NCBI RefSeq assembly: GCF_014898815.1
Contig: NW_026515501.1
Coordinates: forward strand, 620,001-684,000
From: Panonychus citri
Lineage: Eukaryota; Arthropoda; Arachnida; Trombidiformes; Tetranychidae
Length of the DNA: 64,000 nt
Direction of reading: 5' to 3'
Each line of letters starts with the position of its first letter. The stretch's first letter is position 1. This document shows, piece after piece, positions 33,663 through 45,900 of the stretch. The notes under the pieces are model-generated. The model was given only the letters and a program-made list of their open reading frames with translations. It was not told the origin of the DNA and made no database searches. A program made the position numbers and the translations under genes.

Positions 33663-36600
33663 CAACTACAATCTAATCAACATTATACCAACAATTATAT
33701 CATGAAACGAAAAACAAATTCACAATTTTTTATCAACTTTTTACTTGTTAATCAAAATAAAATAATTTTCTGACCAATTGTTTTTTCATTTTGAATTTGC
33801 CGCTTTTCGGTTTCGTCTACGAACAAGTTACAAAGAAGTGAAAAGTTTCACCAAAATCGAGGTTGAATGTAGAAATTTTGAAGAAGTTAAAAAAGTAGCT
33901 CCTCATTATTGAGATTTTAAATTGTTGCATAAATGCAACTGAAAGTTTCCGAGAAACTCCAAACAATCAACCACCAAAACCCTAACCAACAATTCATGTA
34001 ACACCAAATCGATTGAGAATCAACTAATAATCACGCTGATTTTTTTAAACAATTAAAATTCTGAGCCAAAAGTTATTAATTTACTCATAATCTTTTTTTT
34101 GTATGATACCTTAAATCACAATCAAATTTGTTCCCAGAATCATAATGCCAACAAACATACCACTAATTAAATTAATCAAATAAAAAAAATCAATTTTACC
34201 AACAAACATTAGTAGTAATTAGAGTTAATTGTTTATTTGTTTTCATTTACAATTTAGACAAAATTGTTATATATTAATTTCTATAAATGAAGATGAAGAA
34301 CAAAAAAAGTTCATTTGTCCATGAAGATGATTAAATCTGAGGTTTGTTGTCATTTTCGAGTGTAAATAAATAAAAAAAAACAGAAAATTAAATTAATGTT
34401 ACAATTTGGTGATGAGAAATTGCGAGAAAAACGTGAAATCATCTTGATTGTAGCTGATTAACTGATGCTGATTAATAATCAGTTACATGTTGATTCACAA
34501 TAAACAAATCTAAATGATTAACCCAAAAAGCAAAGGACAATTAAAAAAAAAAGTTTGGATCACATTGATTTAAATTGTAACTTTTTGTCTGTCATGATCA
34601 TGATCATCGAGATAAATTGTAAATCAATTGGTTGATGAAATAAAAATGATTAACATGGTAATGGCAATGGCAATGAGCGAATCAGGCTTTTCATGATGAG
34701 GAATTTCCCATGAAATTCATGAGCATTTAACGAATGTACGATGTTTTAATTAACTTTTATTGCTTCCAATTCAATTGTGATGTTATATTTACATTTATTA
34801 AACCTGAAAATGAAGAAATAAACAAAAATGAGATTAGTGATTGTGGATTAACAAAAGGATTTAGGAATCAACTTTATCATTACGGTTACGATAACATTAC
34901 ATGGGATATAATTTGAGGTGCACTATTAGGATGAAGATGATGATCATGGTGATAGAGGAAAATTATCCATTAGGCAAGAAGATATTCAATCAATAAGAAA
35001 AAAAAAGCAGAAAATACAACAACTTCCCAATCCCTAATTTCTATCATGTATTTGACTATAATCAGAATAGATCATGATGATGACATTGGATTGATTTGGA
35101 TGATGGAATTCATCAATTCAATATCAATCCATCTTCCATTCCAATAGAATAACAAGAAAATATCGAACATGATAAGTAATTCTTTCATTCTTTTTCTCTA
35201 TCATTTGCCAAACAATCGCCATCATCATCATCATCATCGGCTTAACACTCTTTCAAACATCATTATCTTCACCATAATATTATTATATTATCTTCCTTAT
35301 CATCAATTTCATCATCTTTTCTCAGGTAAATCATCGTTTATGAAGTTTATTTATCAACAATCATCTTCATGAATTTGGTTCTTTTGATTATTATTATTTT
35401 CAGTAGATTATCAGGGAAACTTAAACTCTCATGCAAATGCAATTCAAACTCAGATTCATTAACAATTCAGGTAAATTTGTCTTTTCACTTGAAATTAGTA
35501 TCTGAACTTTTTTTTACCAAATGTTCATCTTCAACTGTAACGATTATCATGAAAATGGTTTAAAAAATTGAAGAAAAAAAATGAGAAAAGCAAGGATACA
35601 TTTCGCTTAATGTTTCCTTGGATATGAATATAATCTCATTGGAAAATGAATGTTCAGAGCAAATTGTTGACCATATTATCAAGGAACAATTTATAAACCA
35701 ATCAATAGACAAGAAACTGGACAAGAGAAAGAGTTGATCTAATGTTGTGACGCGAGAGATTGACCATTGACCAGGAAAAAAGAGAGAGAGAGAGAGATGA
35801 AAAACAACCAACAAAAAGAGCAGAAAATCATGGAAGACAAGAAGATAACAAAAGAAGACAGGGAATGATGATCGAGAAGATGACAAATGTGATAAATAGC
35901 AAAAGGAAAATCAGGAAAAATCCAGTCAACCAATTGAACTGATTTTGTTTTTTTTATCGATTTAATTATGAACAAAGTTACTGGGAATTCATTTTACAGT
36001 TTCATATACACAGTTGATGCTAAATTGTGATCACACTTTCATTAATATGTATTATCATTAATATGTATTATCATTTTGACATTGGATGATGATGATGATG
36101 ATGACGATGCCAGCGATCACTGATAAATCAGAAAAAAAGAGGACGATAGTCAATGAACCAATAACAAGAATGATAAACTCGGAGTGTCCATGTTAACTCA
36201 ATATTATTGTCTTCCAGATTTATGGTGATTGATATTGACATCAAGTTTGATGGTGGACATTAGATATGATATCTTGGACTCTGGAATATATTGTTGACCA
36301 CAATATCACTTGGACAGCATCTCCTCTGGTACGTTGATCATTATCCTCATCATCTTCCATCCAACATCTTAATCATTTGACATTTTAAATCTTTTGCTGT
36401 AGAAAATTTTTCATATCTTGTTACCAATTTTCTCATCTCAATCTACATGATTATCGTGATTTGTTCATCCAATTATGATACAATTCTAATAATAATAAGA
36501 TAATATTTTTGTTTTCCATCACCATTAATGGTAAATAAGTTTATCGATTGAAATGTTGATCGTTAGGAGAAAGAAATTGGGAAAATTAGTGGACAATATT

Positions 36601-37620
36601 AATTGGAAGCAAATCGAAATCACTAATACAAAATCTAATCATCTGATCTAAAATCTATGAGTTTTTCTTTGCTTCAATTAACTTGGTCTCTTTTTATATA
36701 ATCAAATAATCACCCAAATGGTCAAACCTCAAATTCTGACCCTCAACTATCTGAAACAATATTTTCACCATTATTATTTTGGTGAATATAATAGTCGGTG
36801 GTCAGCATCATTTAAGATTATTAATCAATAGGGGAAATTGAGTTTTCCTTTTGTCTGTCAACAATCATATCAAAACTAATCCATGAATGTCCAACAATCA
36901 ACTCTCATTCTCAAGCTAAAACTTACAATAAGTGTTTGTGTCAATTAGATGACATTTTTTTTTCCTTGATGAAGATGGATAGAAATTGGAAATTTTCATC
37001 TTGACCAATCAAAAACAATCCAATTTAATTGACTACCATCATCATCTTCATCTTCATCTTCATCAACAGAGGATAAAATGATCAATATCAACATGAGATT
37101 ATCTTTCATTGGAATGAACAAAAAAAAAGTTAATTCTCAAGTGTAAATGATAATCATTATAACGACACAATAAAATTATCCATGTAGATTATTTATTCAA
37201 TTATATTATTGTTAAGGAAAAATGTCAAAGGTTGATAATAATATTGATGGAAAATTAGATTAAGATAAAAGGTAAGATTGTAATGAGATGATGATGAGAT
37301 ACTAATTATTATTATTATTTAATTTGGTATTTTAATTTTCTCTCATTAGTTATATTGTTATTACTCATTGGTTGTATTCTATCGTTTCATCAGTATGATT
37401 ATCACAATTCATGATTCTGAAAATTATCATAGTAATAAGCTCATTTCAAATGAATTTTACCTCTTCCACCCAATCCAAACCTCTTTTCTCAACTGATCCT
37501 GCTAAGAGTGACAGATTTAACCCCAACTATTACTAACTAGTAACTGTGTTTGCATCACTTGATACTGAATTTCTCATTTCCCATTGTTTTCAGAATCTCC
37601 AGAATTTTTCTCAACTTTCC

Positions 37621-37623
<3 letters not shown>

Positions 37624-37661
<38 letters not shown>
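37624..37661. repeat. (CT)n microsatellite
   Basis: An almost pure CT run of about 38 bases, inside the low-complexity pyrimidine tract 37615-37680. It lies downstream of the last placed turtle exon. Confidence 0.95.
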
Positions 37662-37664
<3 letters not shown>

Positions 37665-38214
37665 ATCATCTTCTTAGATTATTTACCTTCTTGTTTCATT
37701 CTTTTCTCAACCGTGAATCCATGGTAACTCAGGCGAGTTAAGAAGATAAGATTTTTTTGGGTAAAGAAAAAAACCTCTTTTCTCTCTCTCTTTTCTTCTG
37801 CTCTCTCACTTTTTCAAATCTCGACACACAAGGTAAGTGTATTTACTATAATCAACAGCAGAAATAAAACAACAAATGATAAACAGAAAGAAATAATATT
37901 AAGTAACAATTGAATCTTTCTCTTGATTTATCCTAATTTAACTATTACTATTTCTGATTACAGGGTCACAACCACCCGGAGTTAAAGTTGACGTTTGACC
38001 TTTTCTTTTATTTATCTTTTTTTCCTCTGTACATTTATATATTGCATAAACGAGAGTGAGAGAGAGAGAGAAAGATGTTATTACTTATATGAAGAAGAAA
38101 AATGATTCAGAATCCAGGGAAAATCAAGAAGTTTTTTCATCCATGAATTTTGTTCTTTCTCTTTAGTCTCGAATTCAAGGTGTATTAATAGAGAAAATGT
38201 GAATATGAAAAAGA

Positions 38215-38220
<6 letters not shown>

Positions 38221-38289
<69 letters not shown>
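38221..38289. repeat. (GA)n microsatellite
   Basis: A pure AG run of about 69 bases, the longest simple repeat in the window. With the CT run 600 bases to its left it could pair in a long transcript; (GA)n is also the binding word of GAGA-type factors in arthropods, which is not shown to apply here. Confidence 0.97.
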
Positions 38290-38292
<3 letters not shown>

Positions 38293-39714
38293 TTGGAAAA
38301 TGAAAATGAAAAAGATGATAATGGTGAAGATGGAAAAGAAGATGAAACTAATACGCAGGAAGGAAGATACTACATGATGGAAGAAAATAACATTCCAATA
38401 GAAGAAGACGCATTCTCAATGGAAGAATAAGATGGTAACTGGAAACGACAGAAAAGAAAAAGAATCTTCCATTTCTTCTTACCAAAATGTTCTTTCTTAT
38501 CATCAATACATAACGTCATCACTTTCACTATCATCAGAATGTTATATTATTCAAAGAGAAGACAAAATTTTCTTCATGAGTCTAATGTTCAACTGAGAGC
38601 ATAATGAAAACTCATACATGTTATACTCAATTGAAGAAAGTGAGAAAACATCATATGAGAGAAACGGGAGAAAAAAAAAGTTCAAAAGATAATAGTAAAT
38701 TCTGAGTAACCAGAATATCAACAGAGAAAATTGTATTTCATGACACGTTCAATTCTCTCTCAAAGCTCAATATTATCCTGAATTCCATTTTCATGTTGAT
38801 TTAACATCATTTCCTTTTATATTATCATCATTGTCAACAATTTAACTTTAAGGTAAAAAAATTAGTTCTCAAGCAAAATTATCCTTAATTTCTGAAACTT
38901 TTGTTTACTACAATTAACTAATCTCATTTCTTTCTTTCACCAACAATCAACTTTGAATAAATTAAATTGTCGAAAACTTTATAAACTCTTATTGAACCTT
39001 TCGAACTCTCATTTTACATATATATAAGATTAATATCTCTCGAATCTTTTACCGTTACCTTTGTAGATCCAAAGTAAAACATCAAACCAATTAACCGAGT
39101 TAATTGGTCCCAAGGTGTCAATTAATTTTTTCCTCGAAATCTGAGAACTTTTTTTTTGAACACTTCGAATCCTCTTCGAACTTTCCTTCTAATTCTTGAA
39201 ACTTATTATTATTTAACCTTTAAGTGTAAAAGGTAAACCGATATATAAATGAGCCTAATTAACAAGAATGTGACTTTAATTTGCTCTCTCCAACATTCCC
39301 ATCAACTAAATAAACAACAATCAAGTTAATCAATCTGATGATGATATTAATTAACTGTAACAATTTATCCATAATATCAGATGAATATTATTAACATGAT
39401 ACAACCAAAAGATAAGCTTGAAACTTAGTTTGATGAGAATCATAATTACTTTCATCATCATCAGTAATCAGTTAATTGGTATCAAAATATTTAGTCAATT
39501 AAATTGCTAACCATTGGATAAAGTTTCCAGATTATGATAATGATGATGATGAATGAAATATTAATTCAAATAATGATGATAATCATAATCATCATCACCA
39601 TAAAGATAATGAGAAAACTAATTACTACTACTAATAACAGAAAATGAAAGATTTACAAAGGTTCATCTAAATTGTTACTCCAATTAAATTGAATCCTAAA
39701 TCAACCAATTAAGA

Positions 39715-39760
39715 AATTAAAGTCAATTCAGTTAATCATGTAACTGAATTGACTTTAATT
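39715..39760. repeat. Perfect 20-bp inverted repeat with 6-base loop
   Basis: Left arm 39715-39734 and right arm 39741-39760 are exact reverse complements (AATTAAAGTCAATTCAGTTA on the left), with loop ATCATG. It lies 157 bases beyond the donor of the last placed turtle exon, in the intron or 3' region on the minus strand. No TA or other target duplication was noticed around it, so a mobile element is not claimed. Confidence 0.9.
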
Positions 39761-39916
39761 ACCATTAGCCCATAAGGTAAACCATAATTCAGGTAACGTA
39801 ATGTAAGATGTAAACAAGGATATAAAAAAAAAGACTTCGAAAGGTTAAAAACGATTCAAAGTTAATTGGTGGAGATTAAAGATTAGAATTAATTAGTTGC
39901 AATTGGATTTACTTAC

Positions 39917-42900
39917 TATTATCTTAGGTTTATGTTGATTGAGACCAAAATAATAAGGTAATCCATTGATGGAAACTGTTGTCTTGGTTGTCTGAGGTGT
40001 AAAAGATTGAGAAAATGGCGAAATCTCCTGAGATGATTTACCGAAATTCTTATGGATTATGGCACTTATGGAACTTGAATTAACTAAACTTGATACTCGG
40101 CTTTCCTCATATCTGAATTAATCAATCATCAGTGAGAGCAATTAATTAGTTTAATTAATTAGAAAATGTTGTCCATGTAGTAGAAGAAGAAGAGAGATGA
40201 AGAGATGATAATCCATGAGTTGGTGTCGCGTTTTGTTTGATCAGATGAAAAAAGAAATAGAATAACAATTAGTTGATGAGATTCTCTCGTAACAATTAAA
40301 AACTATGATTAACAATAGATTGTTGATTAATTGATTGGTTTTAAAAAGGAATACTCTAAATCCAAACAATCAAATTTAATTCACTAGACGATAATCAAGA
40401 AAGAGACACAAAAGACTTGAAAGATACTCGAGATGATAATGATTATCAAGTTGATTACATAAATGATTGGGATCTACAATTGATCCTTATTTTGTTCATC
40501 ACCATGATTATTATTGTTGATTACAATGGGAGGATGAAAGGATGATAAATTGGAAGATAATGATGAGGATGAGAAAAAAAAGTAAATTCGAAAAAAAAAT
40601 AACCAGAAATAAGAAAAGGAAATACAATCTTACCAAGCAAACTTCCAGGAGATCCTAAGCTACAGATCTCCTTTGGTTCTGAATTAATCAACAATTGAAC
40701 AATTTTGTAAGCATGCGAACAACAATTTGGAAACAATTAATTTATTATCGTAAAGAAAATGAAAATCAACAGAAAAAGGTAACATGATAAAAAGATTGTA
40801 CGATTAATCAATGTAAAGGTGAGGTTAGAAATGAGAAACTAAATTGAATTGAGTAGAAAGGGTTAAGGTGTTGCTACGATTTAATTGTAATCAAATTAAA
40901 TGATAATTTATTTATTCTCAGTTTATTTGGTCTTTTGGAATTCAGGGTAAAAGGAGGAGAGAGAGAGAGAGAGAGAGAGAGTTCTCAGCAGGAAGTACAG
41001 AATATGAAAGTTTCTTCAGAATTTTTCATCAGAATCAGCGGCAGAATCTTTTTTCTTTCCTCCCTCCCATGAATATACTTTTATTCAATCTTCTTATCAT
41101 GTAGATTTACCATGAAGATGCAAAAGATTATTTAGAAAAGAGATGAGAGGAAGAGGAAATCATAGGGAGTAGGAAGGGAGAGATTCGATTAAAGTATTAG
41201 ATGATGTAAAGTAAAGTCTATCTTTGATTATCTTTGACACAATTTAATCAATGAGAGCAATTAAAAGTCAATTGGTTATCTTTCATTTGGTTTGGTTAAT
41301 AAGATTAAATTTGATTAGAATCCATACCTAATTTCCTGTTAATCGTCAGCAAAAGGTGACACAAAAGTTTTCAATGAATTTGTGTTAATTATTTGTCACA
41401 TGTTAGTATTGGTTGGGAAAAGAGAAAGTAATTTGTAATTAGTTTTAATTCAGTTCTTTCATTTTAAAATTGCGAAATGAAAAAAAAAGGATGAGAAAAA
41501 GGAGAAAAAAAAATAAAATCGAAATGAAGAAAAAAAATTCTACTCAGAACTTTAAGAACTTTAGTTTTATATTAAATCTTCATGTTAATCATCAGAATTT
41601 CTGATTCATATAATCATCATCATGTATATTAATAAAAGTAAACTAAATTAAAAGTTACAATAGTGAAACAATTGGAAACTTTTAATTCAATTAAATTGAA
41701 AAATTTTCGAATAACTTTTCTCTTGAAAATTTCAATTATAACTAATGACGATTATGATGATAATTATATTAACCCTGAAGCATGAATATTCATGAAACTT
41801 TACTGGGTTGATAAGAAACGGAAACAGAAATGATAAACAGAAAAACCGGAAATTGAGATGAAAATCATATTAAAACAAAAGTAAATTTAAATGATTGAAA
41901 GAGGAACAAGAAATCAAAGTGTTTCTCCTTGAGAGTTAATTACAATTAAAACTTACGATTTAAGAGGCATTGGACTTCCGGCTTGTGAGCTTTGACCATT
42001 GGCTACATTCATAATTGGACAAGTGACCATTAGATAAGCTGAAAAGAAAAGTACGAAAAGTTGATTAACTTTTGTTTTATGAAAATAAGTTTACAATTTA
42101 AATTGATTGTTACGATTAATATTCGCAAATTGTTTCTTATGTTTTCTCATCTTAACCGATCAACTTGATTAGATTGTACAGATCGAATATTAGATTTTTG
42201 ATTTCGAACTTTTTATCTTCTTATTTTCTTTCTTTACAATAGTTAACGAGGTTATTTTAAGTTCTAAGGAAACTTTTCCAATAATATCTCTTCTTATTTT
42301 AAGTTTTCTTTTTCTTCCTAGTTGATTGTTGAACCCTCAAGACATTGGGACAAGATGAACATGATTCGAAGCCCAAGACACCATGATGATCATCTTCAAA
42401 ATCTTCAGAGTTTAGTATCATTACTGATGAGACGAAAAAAGAAAAATTTTATCTTAATTTTAACCTGGTAAATGCCCGAAGGGTAATAAGATAATAATTC
42501 AGAAGAAACGATGAAAGGGTGATGATAATTACGAGATTGAAAGTTTAAAATATTCACTTGATACAATTTCTCATGAAAAGTTTCATTCTCTTACCTTTTT
42601 CTGCTTTTCGCCTTTTCCTTTCATTACAAATCTTAACGGTACAAACGGATAACACTATGGCCGCAATGAAAAACAATATACCACCTACGACACCAGCGGC
42701 GATCGCCTTGTCCTTTGAGTGGCGAAAATTACCTCCTGAATGACCCAGCGAAAAAAAAGAAAATTAAAATAAACCAACATTGAAATTCTGATAAATAATT
42801 AACTCTCATTGACCACTGGTCATTACTTGGACATTTGAAATTAGGTACACTAATAGTTGGTAAGATTAACTTTGATAATATGTTATTGTCTTTTTTTGCT

Positions 42901-45900
42901 GATTCATTTTTTTGTCACAAAAAAGATGATGATGTAAAAAATGAAGATAAATCTGTTGATGATGATAAGCTTATCATCATCATCTTTACTTGAATCCAGT
43001 CAATTAACAATGGATTTACCCAAGAGATTGACCATTTGACCGATTACTTTGACTCTGACAATTAAGCTTACAAGGTCAAGTATTAATGTTAATATCAAGT
43101 AAAAGTTTTTCTCATTGAAATCCTTTCATATTATGTGATGAAAAACTGATCCACCATTAAAATAGTAAATCTATTAAATATACTCAAGGTAGAAAAGACG
43201 ATGAAACAATCAATTGATAATAATAGGAAGATGATTCCAGAGATGATGATAAATTGAAAGGTATATAACCGAGAAGATGATAAGATGAAAAATCAAATTA
43301 TTTTGAGGTTCATGGAGTTGAAACATGGATTTTGGTGGATTCAGTTTTCAATCATCGAGTTGATTGTTATTGTTTAAAGGTAAAGAAAATAATAAAAAGA
43401 CAATTTCTCAGAGAATCATTTTTAATATCATCAATTTTCACTCCAAGGCATTTAATTTCCGATCAGCTGATCAAATCCAGTATATGGATACGTTAAACTT
43501 AATCCGTAATCATTTTGTTTCAAGATTAAGTATTTAAGAAAAGATCTTAATCTCTTCATCTTAGTTTCATCATCTAAAGAAAATTTCATGTATAAAGAAA
43601 GTTTGTAATCCTTTTATTAGAACTTTTTCCCTCTACAAATCTTGTTGATGTAACATTCGAAATGAACAATTGAACTTTACAATTAACTAAAAAAGTTCTA
43701 AATTCTCTGATAATCAATCTTATCATTACAAGTCATTGGCTTCTATTTACAGTTGAGAATTTTATCTTATAGTTGAATAGCATTCTCGTAGTGTGATGTT
43801 CATGAGGAATTGTTAACAATCAACTATAACAATGATAACAAAAAGTACAATAAAAAAAAGGAACCAGGTAAGTAAAAGATATGAAGAGAATGATAAAAAA
43901 TCAATGAGAACCCAAAAGCCTTACAAATTTTGTAGGAACATTTTCCTTGTTGTTGTGTCAATGATTTTCATCAACTTTGTATTGCACTTGAGATTTAACA
44001 TGTAATCAATTTGCATCAACAACAATCAACAAATCAACAGTTTCAACAATTCACTCAGAAAAGGTGAAAAAATCATTTCAAAGTAAAATGCAAATCAGTT
44101 CACAAGAAAAAAGCAGCTTTTCAATCAACTGTCAACCTAAAAACAATACTCGAAAATGTTTGCTTCGATATGTTTGGTAAAATTTCAACAATCAGGCACG
44201 AGAATTTGAAACAATTAAACCAGATTAATTGTGGTTACAAGGAAAACATTTGGTAATTGTTAAAGGGTTTTACATGTCGAAATGATTGATAATTTAGTTA
44301 CAATTGTCCAATAACAAACAAAATGAATGTGATAATAATCATTACAATTGATTGAAATCAACATATCGAGTCTCTGATAGTAACAATGATGATAAGCAAA
44401 ACTGAATTGAAAGTAATCATGAGATAATGATTGTGATATTATTGGGAAATAGACAAAATTATGAATATTATGAGGTTATCATCTCAATATCAATAGTATT
44501 ATTATTATCACTTGTGACCAGAATAATGACCAATTTTATTCAATAGACAAGATTCAGCGATGATTATGAATAAAATGATTGACCCTTTATCATTGTTATT
44601 GATATTTTATATGTTTCCATTCAATAAATAGTACAGGGAGTTATTCAATCCTTCATGATAATCATAATTGGCCATCTTTATATTATAACTCATGGAAACG
44701 TTTACAAGCTCATCTTGTATCATTCTCATCATCATCTAAAGGTAAGAAAGTATTAATATAATTTTCTTATTCTATTGGTTCCTGATTTTTACCACCATGA
44801 TCCCATACAATTTATCGGTTTTCATGAGAAAACATTGAGGTTGTAGCCATAAAAAAAAGAAATGTTTCATTATGTTCAACTAAAGTGATCACCCAATCAA
44901 CAGGAAAAATGAGATGAGAATCGAGATGAAATCAGAGAAAAAGTTCTGACCATGGAAAACGATTCATTGAATCATATGTGATCAGTTCAATCAATTGGGA
45001 GCTTTTTTCCTCATTTTTTTATCGGAATTTTTAAAATGGCAACAAAAAAAGCAAATTCTACTCAGAGTATCAGAATTTTTCTAAGAATTCCCATAAAAAC
45101 AAAGTGCAACTGAAAGTTCTGGTGAAAAATTTTGCATCACAGACAAAAATGCACTTCTATCAAGACCCAATAATCACCCTGTAAGTAAGTTTAATCTACG
45201 TGTCAATAGGATTGTGTATCCATGTTTATTTTTACATGGGTATATAGTCACACCAATGAATTGATTAGGAAAATGAATCCCATTGATGCAGAAATTTTCC
45301 TGAAAATCTAAGCAGAATATGATATCAATGATGGTTATCATCATCATGCTGAGTCGGTGAAGATATAATCAATGTGTCTCTAGCAAAGTAAATGATGCAA
45401 CAATTTATCTTAAACATGATAATCATGATAAATTCAGAATGAAATTCAATATTATTATTATTGTTTCTTTCAACAATAAGAAAATCATTCTCATTCCAAA
45501 AAGAAACCGAGTTTATTCAAGTATTCATGGTGAAGAAATGACTGAAAAGTCTTGAGATCATCAAGAAATCGGCAGTTAAATCAATTCGGTTGTTTAAAAA
45601 AATTCTGTAATCAAATCATGATGGTTTTTCCTGATTCCAATATGAAACTTTTGCATGTGAATCCAAATTACATTTGAATTTTCAACTTTTTTCTGGTTTA
45701 CTTTTAGTTTCTCTCAATAAAAATTTGATTTCCCTTTTGTCCGATTGACCAGTGGTCAAAGATAAAGGTTATTCAAATATAACCTGTCATTATGTTCAGT
45801 ACAACCTGATATTAAAGTAGATCAACTATATTATTATTCAATTGGCTTGATTAGTAACCATTTAAATGGGTTTAATTATGCCAATCACTTGATCAATTAT

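Larger units (their letters stand above)
33663..39916. other. Gene-poor region downstream of turtle, possibly its last introns and exons
   Basis: About 6.3 kb between AP5B1 and the last turtle exon that could be placed. It holds simple repeats (CT at 37624-37661, GA at 38221-38289, ATC and ATG runs), a 16-bp tandem duplication at 36040-36071 and a perfect hairpin at 39715-39760. The remaining cytoplasmic exons and 3' UTR of turtle may be here on the minus strand; only one weak 38-nt candidate (37461-37498) was found. Short plus-strand frames at 34734, 35169, 35369 and 37550 have no support. Confidence 0.4.
40113..42594 (-). other. Turtle introns 11 and 12
   Basis: Introns 42039-42594 and 40113-41956 flank the 82-nt exon 12. 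They contain the micro-exon candidate, a GA microsatellite and TCAGAACTTT-type motif copies near 41544. Nothing else is seen. Confidence 0.6.

Noticed and set aside
34734..34916. Plus-strand frame of 60 residues with an ATG
   Set aside because: No homology, no neighbouring exons, and the length is within chance expectation for a scan of 64 kb.
36040..36071. Tandem 16-bp duplication (CATTAATATGTATTAT twice)
   Set aside because: Only two units in AT-rich DNA; not enough to call a satellite or regulatory array.
37550..37741. Plus-strand frame with Leu-Ser repeat
   Set aside because: It is the translation of the CT microsatellite and flanks; no homology or splice context.
38209..38430. Acidic plus-strand open frame following the GA repeat, ending with MMEENNIPIEEDAFSMEE
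   Set aside because: The frame runs through the GA microsatellite, has no usable start codon or acceptor, and the upstream ATG (38205) is in another frame. It is best explained by low-complexity GA-rich DNA.
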